From Lentzea aerocolonigenes (GTDB lineage Bacteria > Actinomycetota > Actinomycetes > Mycobacteriales > Pseudonocardiaceae), in contig NZ_JYJG01000393.1 in NCBI RefSeq assembly GCF_000955955.1, forward strand, positions 1 to 12,391: a DNA stretch of 12,391 nt. The letters run 5' to 3'. The notes below the pieces were generated by a model. It did no database searches. It was not told where the DNA came from and saw nothing but the letters and a program-made list of their open reading frames with translations. The first letter of the stretch is position 1. Every line of letters starts with the position of its first letter. Of this stretch, positions 4,991 through 12,252 are shown piece by piece. A program made the translations under genes and the position numbers.

Positions 4991-6919
4991 ATGCACGTGA
5001 TCACGGCGGTCTGCCACCACCGGCTGCGCGGCCCGTACACCGGTGTGGACACGATCCTGCGCGCGTTGCTGCCCGACGCCCAGAAGCGCTGGCCCGAGCT
5101 GGTCGAGCAGCACAAGGTGGAGCTGCTGTACGGAATCCCGGAGCTGGCCGAGCTGATCGGCCCCGCGCCGTCGACGCTGGCGTCGGCCGGGCCGTTCTCC
5201 CAGCGCACCAGGTTCTACGGCGCGCAGATGATCCGGTGCATGAGCCAGGGGATCGTGACGTTCCTGATCGACCTGGCCAGGCGCCGCGCGGACGCGGGGG
5301 AGCAGCCCCTGCGCCTGGTGTTCGAGGCCATGCACGCCGCCGAGCCGACCACGAGCGAGTTCGTGGAACTGCTCACCCGTCGCTGTGATCCCGCCACCCT
5401 CCAGGTCGTCGTGTCCACAGTGGAGGAGGTCACCGAGGACGATGACCGCAGCGAGCAGCAGCTGGTCGCCGCCTACGTCCAGTCGGACGGAACCAGCGCC
5501 AACCAGGCCGAGATCGACGCCTACAACAACGCTGACCCCGCTGTGCTGCAACGACTTCACGACGAGCGTGCCGACGAGCTGGAACCCGGCGCCGACTGGG
5601 GCACGCTGATCGGCGCCGTCACGTACCATCGCGAACGCGGCACGGACCCGCACGGCCGCGGCCAGGAGGTGCTCGACCGGGCGTTCCAGTTCTGCGTGGA
5701 GACGGGATTCTCCGCCGCCGTGGTGGATCTGGGCATCCGGGGCCGCGCGGTCACGGATCCCGCGACGCAGCCGAAGCAGTACCTGAGGTTCACTCAGCAC
5801 GCGGCCTCCGCCCTGGTGGCGCTGGACCGGCTGACCGAGTCGCTCGACCTGTACATGGACCTGCGCGCCAAGTTCACCGACGCCAAGGTGCACATGACGG
5901 TCAGCTACGGCATCGCCATGCTGCACACCAGGTTCTTCGTCCCGCGCGACCACGAAGCCGCGATCGGCTGGCAGAACAACGCCTACACGCTGGCGTCGCT
6001 GCTGCCGGACCCGGCCGAACGCCGCACCTACGAGGTGTTCCAGGCCAACGGGCTGGCGCTGGTCGAGATGCACCGGGGCAATCTGGGCCGCGCACTGGAG
6101 CTCGTCGACGGCGGCATCGCCCGGCTGAACGACGAGCTCGACGAGCAGGAGTGGGTGCTGCACCGCTCGCAGCTGTTCTACAACCGCGCCCGCCTGCACG
6201 CCGCGCTGGGCCGAGCCGACGAGGCCTACGCCGAGTTCACCGAGCTCATCGAACTCGACCCGCTCTACACCGACTACCTGAGCGAACGCGCCAAGATCTC
6301 CCGCAAGCGCGGTGACCTCGACGCCGCCCTCGCCGATTACGACCGGGCCGTGCAGATCGGCCCGCCGTTCCCGGAGCTGTACTACAACCGCGGCACCGCA
6401 CGGCTCGCCGTCGAGGACGTCGACGGCGCGTTCGCGGACTTCGACTACGTGCTCGAGATGGAACCCGGCGACGTCGACACCCGCCTCACCCGCGCGGAAC
6501 TGCTGCTCTCCACCGGCGACGCACAAGCTGCACACGCGGACGTGGTGGCAGGGCTCCAGCTCTCACCCGACGAGCCGCGGCTGCTCGCCATGCTCGGCAC
6601 GATCGAGCTCGAACAGGACCAGCCAGAACAGGCGTTGCCCCACCTGGACGCCGCACTGGCGGGCGATCCGCGCTACCCGGCCGCCCTGGTCAACCGCGCG
6701 GTCGCGCACTTCCGGCTCGGCCACGCCGCGACCGCCGTCGACGACCTCACGCTGGCGTTGGACGTGGTCGGCGCGGACCCGGACGTCCTGCTCAACCGCG
6801 GCATGGCCTACCTCGCGTGCGCGCAGTCGGAACTGGCGATGCAGGACTTCGACGCGGCACTCGCGCTGCCCGGCGCGGACGTGGAGGAGTTGCAGCACCA
6901 GCTCGAACTCTGCCGTTAG
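4991..6919 (+). CDS. TPR protein with degenerate NTPase-like N-terminus, 642 aa
   Basis: It starts one base after the metalloprotease stop, so the two are almost certainly translationally coupled. The C-terminal part, about residues 395-640, is a run of roughly seven tetratricopeptide repeats (such as YYNRGTARLAVEDVDGAFAD and LVNRAVAHFRLGHAATAVDD), a protein- or peptide-binding superhelix. The middle (about 150-390) is probably helical and less regular. The N-terminal 140 residues recall a STAND/LuxR-type ATPase. RGPYTG (13-18) lies where a P-loop would be but lacks GKT/S, and LRLVFEAMHAAEPTT (107-121) resembles Walker B and the following segment with the first acidic residue altered. No signal peptide or TM helix is visible, so it is probably cytosolic. 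It may bind or chaperone the small peptide, or sense it. It is not a recognised RiPP-modifying enzyme. Confidence 0.8.
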   Translation: MHVITAVCHHRLRGPYTGVDTILRALLPDAQKRWPELVEQHKVELLYGIPELAELIGPAPSTLASAGPFSQRTRFYGAQMIRCMSQGIVTFLIDLARRRADAGEQPLRLVFEAMHAAEPTTSEFVELLTRRCDPATLQVVVSTVEEVTEDDDRSEQQLVAAYVQSDGTSANQAEIDAYNNADPAVLQRLHDERADELEPGADWGTLIGAVTYHRERGTDPHGRGQEVLDRAFQFCVETGFSAAVVDLGIRGRAVTDPATQPKQYLRFTQHAASALVALDRLTESLDLYMDLRAKFTDAKVHMTVSYGIAMLHTRFFVPRDHEAAIGWQNNAYTLASLLPDPAERRTYEVFQANGLALVEMHRGNLGRALELVDGGIARLNDELDEQEWVLHRSQLFYNRARLHAALGRADEAYAEFTELIELDPLYTDYLSERAKISRKRGDLDAALADYDRAVQIGPPFPELYYNRGTARLAVEDVDGAFADFDYVLEMEPGDVDTRLTRAELLLSTGDAQAAHADVVAGLQLSPDEPRLLAMLGTIELEQDQPEQALPHLDAALAGDPRYPAALVNRAVAHFRLGHAATAVDDLTLALDVVGADPDVLLNRGMAYLACAQSELAMQDFDAALALPGADVEELQHQLELCR

Positions 6920-7467
6920 GCGCACCCGTTCAGGAACGTGTCGACCAGCACGTCCGCGGCCTGGGCCGGACTGTGCTCGAGCAGCTGCTGCCCGCCGAGG
7001 TGCAGCAGGTGCCCGAGCACAGCGCCCATCCACCCCGCCGGTTGTCCCGCACGCAAAAACCCCTGGTCGACGCACCGCTGGATGAACACCTCCACCTCGT
7101 CGACGGCGCGGTTGCGGCGCGCCCATGCCTCCGTGTCGGCCGTCATCCGGCTGAGCTCGACCGGCCACTTGCGGTTGACCCCGATGATGCCCTCGACGTA
7201 CCGGTGCAGCGCGATCTCCACCGGCGCCTCCCGCAACCGCGCAGCGCTGATGGCCTCCTCGATCGCGTCGAGTCGTGCCTGGTAGACGGCGGCGAGCAGC
7301 TCCTCCCGGCTGGCGAAGCGCCGGTAGACGGTCCTGCGGTAGACGGTCCTGCGGTCCACGCCGGCCTCGGCCGCGATCGCCGCGATGCTGGCGGCGGGGT
7401 CCGCGGCGAGCATCCGGGCACCGGTGGTCAGCACGAGTTCGAGGTTTCGGGCGGCGTCTGCTCTCAC
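6916..7467 (-). CDS. TetR-family regulator with duplicated recognition-helix segment, 183 aa
   Basis: The TetR helix-turn-helix (SIAAIAAEAGVDRR, 27-40) should run straight into TVYRRF-ASREEL. Here TVYRR occurs twice (41-45 and 46-50) owing to an exact 15-nt tandem repeat in the DNA. The frame is kept, so a full-length protein is made, but the recognition helix gains five residues (more than one turn). DNA binding may be lost or altered. The start is GTG 7467; no Shine-Dalgarno is evident. A TATGTT sequence six bases upstream suggests a leaderless transcript. The gene is divergent from the aldehyde dehydrogenase-MFS operon, its presumed target, and overlaps the TPR gene end by 4 bp. The C-terminal half is the usual variable effector domain. 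Confidence 0.85.
   Translation of the reverse strand: MRADAARNLELVLTTGARMLAADPAASIAAIAAEAGVDRRTVYRRTVYRRFASREELLAAVYQARLDAIEEAISAARLREAPVEIALHRYVEGIIGVNRKWPVELSRMTADTEAWARRNRAVDEVEVFIQRCVDQGFLRAGQPAGWMGAVLGHLLHLGGQQLLEHSPAQAADVLVDTFLNGCA
7322..7351. repeat. Exact 15-nt tandem duplication inside TetR helix-turn-helix
   Basis: CGGTAGACGGTCCTG occurs at 7322-7336 and again at 7337-7351 with no differences, followed by a further cggt. Identity at the DNA level implies a recent slippage or replication event, or an assembly error. Confidence 0.95.
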
Positions 7468-7582
7468 CCCACGAACATAGCAGCTGGTGTGACGCTTGGA
7501 ACAATTACCGACTCGTTGAGATGGCTCTTGTCTCTATAAGTGCTACGTTGATGTGACAGTTCAGCGAAGCGGGAGACTTGTG
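7468..7582. promoter_or_regulatory. Divergent promoter region between TetR and aldehyde dehydrogenase genes
   Basis: This 115-bp gap is AT-richer than its surroundings. Leftward, TATGTT (complement of 7474-7479) lies 6 nt from GTG 7467, with TTCCAA 17 bp further up as a weak -35. Rightward, TATAAG (7535-7540) or TACGTT (7544-7549) could be a -10, but no good -35 is spaced correctly. I found no clear palindrome of TetR-operator size. Confidence 0.4.
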
Positions 7583-9031
7583 ATGATCACGTACGACCAG
7601 CTCTTCATCGGTGGCGAGTGGGCCACGCCGAGCAGCGACCAGCAGCTCGACATCGTGTCGCCGCACGACCAGTCCGTGCTGGGACGCGCCGCCCAGGCCC
7701 TGCCCGCCGACGTCGACCGCGCTGTGGCCGCCGCTCGCAGGGCGTTCGACGAAGGACCGTGGCCGGAGACCCCGCCGGCCGGACGGATCGCCGTCGTCCG
7801 GCGGCTGACCGAACTCCGCGAGCAGCACGCGGACGAGATCGCCGCCCTCATCTCCAGCGAGAACGGATCGGCGCTCTGGTTCACGAAAGCGGGCCAGCCC
7901 GGACTGGGCCGCCAGGCCGCCGCCTACCTCAAGGCAGCGGAGGAGTTCGGCTGGGAACAGACCCTCGAACCGTCCGACCCGGCCTCGCCGTTCCGCTCGG
8001 TCGTGCGCCGGGAGCCGATCGGTGTCGTCGCCGCGGTCATCCCGTGGAACTCGCCGTTCTCGGCCGCCCTCGCCAAGATCATCCCGGCGTTGCTGGCGGG
8101 GAACACCGTCGTGCTGAAGGTGTCGCCGGAGAACTCGCTGAGCATGAACTTCCTCGCCCGCCTGCTGGAGAAGACCGGCCTGCCGGAGGGTGTGGTCAGC
8201 GTGCTCCCGGCCGACCGCGGGACCAGCGAGCACCTCGTCCGGCACGCGGACGTCGACAAGGTCGCGTTCACCGGGTCGACCAGGGCGGGCCGCCGCATCG
8301 CCGCGCTCGCCGGTGACCAGCTCAAGCGGGTCAGCCTCGAGCTGGGCGGGAAGTCCGCCGCCGTCGTGCTGCCCGACGCCGACCTCGACGCCGTCGTCGC
8401 GGGCCTGAAGTTCGGTTCCCTGCTCAACAACGGCGAGTCCTGCATCGCCCAGACCAGGATCCTCGCGCCCCGCAGCCGTTACGAGGAGGTGGTCCGCGCG
8501 CTTGCCGACCTCGTCGAATCACTGCCGGTCGGTGCTCCCGACGACGACAAGACGTTCATCGGGCCGATGGTCCGCCGCGACCAGCAACAGCGCGTTCTCG
8601 ACTACATCCGCACCGGGATCAAGGAGGGCGCCCGGCTCGTCACGGGTGGCCCGCACGTCCCTGCCGGGCTGGAGAAGGGTTTCTACGTGACGCCGACGCT
8701 GTTCGCGGACGTCGACAACTCGATGCGGATCGCTCAAGAGGAGATCTTCGGCCCGGTCCTGGTCGTGATCGCCTATGACGACGAGGACGACGCCGTCCGG
8801 ATCGCCAACGACTCGGAGTTCGGCCTGTCCGGTGGCGTGTGGTCGGCCGACGAGGACCGCGCCATGGCCGTCGCGCGCCGCATCCGCTCCGGCACGGTCA
8901 CCGTCAACGGCGCTCCGATCGGCTTCGACGGTCCGTTCGGCGGCTTCAAGGCCAGCGGTCTGGGCCGTGAGTACGGAGCTGTCGGCCTCGGCACCTACAC
9001 CGAGTACAAGACCGTGACGGTGAAGGCATGA
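7583..9031 (+). CDS. NAD(P)-dependent aldehyde dehydrogenase, 482 aa
   Basis: The protein oxidises an aldehyde to the acid with NAD(P)+. The family's key residues are all present: N156 in PWNSPF (oxyanion site), K179 in VVLKVSPEN (cofactor), FTGSTRAG with G231 (dinucleotide fold), general base E253 in LELGGKS, and nucleophile C287 in NNGESCIAQTR. Length is normal for the superfamily (about 480-500). Start choice: ATG 7583 has GGGAGA at 6 nt and gives MITYDQLFIGGEW, the normal beginning. The upstream GTG 7553 lacks a ribosome site and adds ten non-conserved residues. The stop overlaps the MFS start as ATGA, so both are co-translated. The natural aldehyde is unknown. Pairing with an exporter and a TetR regulator suggests detoxification of a small lipophilic compound. 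Confidence 0.93.
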   Translation: MITYDQLFIGGEWATPSSDQQLDIVSPHDQSVLGRAAQALPADVDRAVAAARRAFDEGPWPETPPAGRIAVVRRLTELREQHADEIAALISSENGSALWFTKAGQPGLGRQAAAYLKAAEEFGWEQTLEPSDPASPFRSVVRREPIGVVAAVIPWNSPFSAALAKIIPALLAGNTVVLKVSPENSLSMNFLARLLEKTGLPEGVVSVLPADRGTSEHLVRHADVDKVAFTGSTRAGRRIAALAGDQLKRVSLELGGKSAAVVLPDADLDAVVAGLKFGSLLNNGESCIAQTRILAPRSRYEEVVRALADLVESLPVGAPDDDKTFIGPMVRRDQQQRVLDYIRTGIKEGARLVTGGPHVPAGLEKGFYVTPTLFADVDNSMRIAQEEIFGPVLVVIAYDDEDDAVRIANDSEFGLSGGVWSADEDRAMAVARRIRSGTVTVNGAPIGFDGPFGGFKASGLGREYGAVGLGTYTEYKTVTVKA

Positions 9032-10395
9032 CCGCGGTACTCGACGCGCCCGTCCGGATCTCCACCAGGGCGCCGATGACGGCACTGGTTCTCGCGGTCT
9101 TACTGGCCTCTTTGGACTCCACGATCGTCGCCACCGCGTTACCGCACATCGCCGGAGATCTCGGTGGTTTCCAGAACATCGCCTGGGTCACCGCCGGCTA
9201 CCTGCTGGCCTCGACCGCGGTCACGCCGTTGTGGGGCAAGCTCGGCGACATGCTCGGGCGCAAGCGCCTGTACCTGGTCGCGACCGCCACGTTCCTGCTC
9301 GCCTCCGCGTTGTGCGGCCTGGCGCAGGACCTGCCCCAGCTCATCGCCGCGCGGGCACTGCAGGGTGTGGCGGGCGGCGGCATGATCGTGCTGACGTTCG
9401 CGTTGGTGGGCGACATCGCAGCACCGGGCGAACGCGGGCGCTACCAAGGCATGTTCGGCACGGTGTACGGGGTGGCGAGCATCTTCGGTCCGCTGCTCGG
9501 AGGTCTGTTCACCGACCAGCTCTCCTGGCGCTGGGCCTTCCTGATCAACGTCCCGGTGGGGCTGGTGGCCCTGGTGATCGCGGCCCGGTCGCTGCCCGCG
9601 ACCCCACGGCGTTCGGCGGCACGCATCGACTACCTCGGAGCGCTGCTGACCGCGGCAGCCGCCACCGGGCTGGTGCTGATCGCCTCGTTCGGCAGCGACT
9701 GGGGCTGGACCTCGCCGGCTGTGCTCGCACTCGCCGTCGTGACGATCTCCTTGGCAGCACTGGTGATCCCGGTCGAGCGCCGCGCGGCGGCACCGATCCT
9801 GCCGCTGTCGATGCTCACCTCACGCCCGGTCGTGATCGCCTCGCTGGTGGGGTTCGTCGCGAACGTCGCCATGTTCAGCGCACTGGTCTACCTGCCGACG
9901 TACCTGCAGGTCGTCGGCGGAGTGTCCGCCACGGCCTCGGGTGTGCACATGTTGCCGCTGGTCATCGGCCTGGTGCTCAGCCAGTCGCTGGCGGGGAGGT
10001 GGATCGCGGACCCGCGGCGGGTGAGGGACGTCCTCGTGGCCGGAATGGCGATCACGGTGGCCGGGCTCCTGTTGCTGGGCACCCTCGACGCGGACACCAC
10101 GCAGCTCGTGCTCGTCGGCGCGTTCCTCGTCATGGGGATCGGCATCGGCATGGTCCCGATGGTGGCGCTGACCGCGGCGCAGAACGCCGTGCCCGCCGAC
10201 GACATCGGTGCCGCCAGTGCAGCCGTCACGTTCTTCCGCTCCATCGGCGCCGCGTTCGGCGTGACCGCGTTCGGCGCGCTCCTGACCGGCGACATCGCGC
10301 ACAGCATCGGCACCGCGTTCCTCTGGATCGCCCCGCTGGTCGCGGTCGGCGTGGTGCTGGCGGCGTTGCTGCGCAAGCCCGCTGTCAGCCGCTGA
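9028..10395 (+). CDS. DHA2 (EmrB/QacA-type) MFS drug exporter, 455 aa
   Basis: This is a proton-driven exporter of the 14-helix drug:H+ antiporter-2 family. Signature motifs visible are LDSTIVATALPHIAGDLG in helix 1, motif A GKLGDMLGRKR after helix 2, and the antiporter motif C region GVASIFGPLLGGLFTD in helix 5, followed by WRWAFLINVPVG. I count 14 hydrophobic segments. The protein is at the short end for the family and lacks the long C-terminal tail some members have. It starts within the aldehyde dehydrogenase stop (ATGA, 9028-9031). The likely job is export of the same class of compound that the dehydrogenase handles. The 3' end runs into the palindrome at 10380. Confidence 0.92.
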   Translation: MTAVLDAPVRISTRAPMTALVLAVLLASLDSTIVATALPHIAGDLGGFQNIAWVTAGYLLASTAVTPLWGKLGDMLGRKRLYLVATATFLLASALCGLAQDLPQLIAARALQGVAGGGMIVLTFALVGDIAAPGERGRYQGMFGTVYGVASIFGPLLGGLFTDQLSWRWAFLINVPVGLVALVIAARSLPATPRRSAARIDYLGALLTAAAATGLVLIASFGSDWGWTSPAVLALAVVTISLAALVIPVERRAAAPILPLSMLTSRPVVIASLVGFVANVAMFSALVYLPTYLQVVGGVSATASGVHMLPLVIGLVLSQSLAGRWIADPRRVRDVLVAGMAITVAGLLLLGTLDADTTQLVLVGAFLVMGIGIGMVPMVALTAAQNAVPADDIGAASAAVTFFRSIGAAFGVTAFGALLTGDIAHSIGTAFLWIAPLVAVGVVLAALLRKPAVSR

Positions 10396-10423
10396 CAGCG
10401 CGCTGTGCGTGCGGTGTCAGCGG
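10380..10423. promoter_or_regulatory. 21-bp palindrome plus third half-site at MFS/ABC junction
   Basis: CGCTGTCAGC (10380-10389) and GCTGACAGCG (10391-10400) are perfect 10-bp arms around one base and include the MFS stop codon. A further TGTCAGCGG (10415-10423) can pair instead with CCGCTGACA (10389-10397). The element could end the MFS transcript, serve as an operator for the ABC operon, or form two alternative hairpins. There is no T-tract. Confidence 0.55.
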
Positions 10424-10465
10424 CCGGGCGCACAGTTCCACCCGACACAGGGAGGAACGAGAACG

Positions 10466-11419
10466 ATGTCGCTGGCGATCAGGGCTGAAGGCCTGGTCAA
10501 GCACTACGGGGAGACCAAAGCCCTGGACGGGGTGGACCTCGAGGTGCCGGAGGGGAAGGTCGTGGGAGTGCTCGGGCCGAACGGCGCGGGCAAGACCACG
10601 GCGGTGCGGGTGCTGGCGACGTTGCTGCGCCCGGACGCGGGACACGCCACGGTCGGGGGACATGACGTGGTGCGCAACCCGAGGGCCGTGCGGTCGCTGA
10701 TCGGGTTGACCGGGCAGTACGCGTCGGTGGACGAGGACCTGTCGGGGACGGAGAACCTCGTCCTGCTGGCCCGGCTGCTCGACTACTCGCGCACGGGGGC
10801 GCGGGCCAAGGCGGCCGAGCTGCTGGAGCAGTTCGAGCTGACCGACGCCGCGGGGCGGGCCGCCAAGACGTATTCAGGGGGTATGCGCAGGCGGCTCGAC
10901 CTCGCGGCGAGCCTGGTCGGCAACCCGTCCGTGCTGTACCTGGACGAGCCGACCACCGGGCTGGACCCGCACGCGCGCAACGAGGTGTGGGCCGTGGTCC
11001 GCAAACTCGTCGCGAACGGGGTGACGGTGCTGCTCACGACGCAGTACCTGGAGGAGGCAGATCAGCTCGCGGACACGATCACGGTGTTCGACCACGGCAA
11101 GGTGGTGGCCGAGGGACGGTCGGACGAGCTGAAGCGCCGGGTTGGCGGCCAGACGTTGCAGGTGCGGCCGACGTCGGCGCGGGATCTCGATGTGGTGCAA
11201 CGGATTCTCGGTGATCTCACCGGTGTCCGGCCGCACCGCGACGACGACACCGGGCTGCTGACGGCACCGGTCAACGACCCGGTGCTGCTGTCCACATTGG
11301 TCCGCAAGCTCGACGAGGCCGGGATCACCGCGGACGAGCTGGCGCTGCGGTTGCCCTCGCTCGACGAGGTCTTCCTGGCGCTGACGGGCAAGCGCGAGCC
11401 TGAGGGGAGGCTGGCATGA
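10466..11419 (+). CDS. DrrA-type ABC transporter ATP-binding protein, 317 aa
   Basis: This is the ATPase subunit of a drug-type ABC exporter. Walker A is GPNGAGKTT (37-45, K43), the signature motif is YSGGMRRR (136-143) and Walker B is VLYLDEPTTGLD (156-167, catalytic E161). The H-loop position reads LLTTQYLEEADQLAD, with Gln where most ABC ATPases have His. This Gln is usual for the daunorubicin-resistance DrrA family. A C-terminal extension (about 230-310) matches the accessory domain of this family. Start choice: ATG 10466 has AGGGAGG at 10 nt and gives MSLAIRAEGLVKHYG. An upstream in-frame ATG at 10409 lies in the palindromic region and is rejected. The stop overlaps the permease start as ATGA. 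The substrate is unknown; members export antibiotics or lipids. Confidence 0.93.
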   Translation: MSLAIRAEGLVKHYGETKALDGVDLEVPEGKVVGVLGPNGAGKTTAVRVLATLLRPDAGHATVGGHDVVRNPRAVRSLIGLTGQYASVDEDLSGTENLVLLARLLDYSRTGARAKAAELLEQFELTDAAGRAAKTYSGGMRRRLDLAASLVGNPSVLYLDEPTTGLDPHARNEVWAVVRKLVANGVTVLLTTQYLEEADQLADTITVFDHGKVVAEGRSDELKRRVGGQTLQVRPTSARDLDVVQRILGDLTGVRPHRDDDTGLLTAPVNDPVLLSTLVRKLDEAGITADELALRLPSLDEVFLALTGKREPEGRLA

Positions 11420-11511
11420 CCACCACCTCGTTGGACCGGAGTGAGCAGCGTGAGACCGAGGGCAAGCCGCGCGTGACGACCATCTCGTTGGACAGGGGTG
11501 TGCGGCACGGG
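11416..11511 (+). repeat. Imperfect 57-nt-spaced duplication at the DrrB N-terminus
   Basis: The DNA from 11416 (atgaccaccacctcgttgga) and from 11473 (gtgacgaccatctcgttgga) aligns closely for about 35-39 nt, and both copies begin with a start codon. It encodes the repeated M/V-T-T-x-S-L-D-R motif. Confidence 0.7.
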
Positions 11512-12246
11512 CTCTCGCTGGCCTGGCGCGGCATTCTGAAGATCCGCAAGAACCCCGAGCAACTCGCGGACGTCACGATCGCGCCGATCATCTTCCTGGT
11601 GATGTTCACCTACCTGTTCGGTGGCGCGCTGGCCGGCAACACCGACGCGTACCTGCAGATGCTCGTGCCGGGCGTGCTGGTGATGAACATCCTGCAGGCC
11701 AGCATGACGGCGGGCGTGCAGCTGAACACGGACGTCTCCAAGGGCGTGTTCGACAGGTTCCGCGCCATGCCGATCGCGCGGTCCGCACCGCTGATCGGGG
11801 CGGTGCTGGCGGACATCGTGCGGTACGTCGTGTGCATCGCGGTGCTGCTGGTCGTCGCGACGATCATGGGCTTCCGGGTGCAGACCGGGCCGGTGGAGCT
11901 GCTGATCGCGATCGGGCTCGCGCTGGTGTTCGGGCTGTGCTTCTGCTGGGCGTCGGTGTTCGTGGGCATGCTGCTCAAGACGCCGGGCGCGGTGCAGGGC
12001 ATGATGTTCGTGCTGATCATGCCGTTGACGTTCGGCAGCAACGTGTTCGTCGGCACCTCGACGATGCCGGGCTGGCTCAAGGCGTGGGCGGACATCAGCC
12101 CGGTGTCGTTGCTCGCCGACGCACTGCGCGGGCTGCTCAACGGCGGGCCGATCGCGGGACCGCTGACGGGTTCGCTGATCTGGATGGTCGCGGCGGTAGC
12201 GGTGTTCTTCCCGCTGGCCACCTGGGCCTACCGCCGCCGCGTCTAA
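11416..12246 (+). CDS. DrrB-type ABC-2 permease, 276 aa
   Basis: This is the membrane partner of the preceding ATPase. It has a cytosolic N-terminus of about 50 residues, then six hydrophobic segments starting at VTIAPIIFLVMFTYLFGGAL and ending near AAVAVFFPLATWAYRRR. LVPGVLVMNILQASM and VFDRFRAMPIARSAP are typical of the ABC-2/DrrB family. ATG 11416 lies within the ATPase stop with GGGGAGG just upstream, indicating translational coupling. The first 19 codons and the next stretch look duplicated (TTTSLDR and VTTISLDR). GTG 11473 would therefore be an alternative start giving 257 residues. The gene is followed directly by the palindromic element at 12253. Confidence 0.92.
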   Translation: MTTTSLDRSEQRETEGKPRVTTISLDRGVRHGLSLAWRGILKIRKNPEQLADVTIAPIIFLVMFTYLFGGALAGNTDAYLQMLVPGVLVMNILQASMTAGVQLNTDVSKGVFDRFRAMPIARSAPLIGAVLADIVRYVVCIAVLLVVATIMGFRVQTGPVELLIAIGLALVFGLCFCWASVFVGMLLKTPGAVQGMMFVLIMPLTFGSNVFVGTSTMPGWLKAWADISPVSLLADALRGLLNGGPIAGPLTGSLIWMVAAVAVFFPLATWAYRRRV

Positions 12247-12252
12247 GGGTTC

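Noticed and set aside
4916..6535. A 539-codon minus-strand open frame opposite the TPR gene
   Set aside because: The composition is Val/Gln/Arg/Gly-rich antisense of TPR codons with no domain, while the plus-strand frame has clear TPR repeats and coupling to its neighbour.
6563..7504. A 313-codon minus-strand open frame overlapping both the TPR and second TetR genes
   Set aside because: It is out of frame with the TetR helix-turn-helix and reads as Arg/Gly-rich low-complexity sequence.
9231..10700. A 489-codon plus-strand open frame across the MFS and ABC genes
   Set aside because: It is a shadow frame of an evident 14-helix transporter, with no hydrophobic segments or motifs of its own.
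6916..12246. Inclusion of the dehydrogenase/MFS and DrrAB genes in the peptide locus
   Set aside because: They have their own regulator and divergent promoter and are separated by a convergent junction at 6916-6919. Nothing in the sequence ties them to the peptide, although DrrAB-type export of it cannot be excluded.
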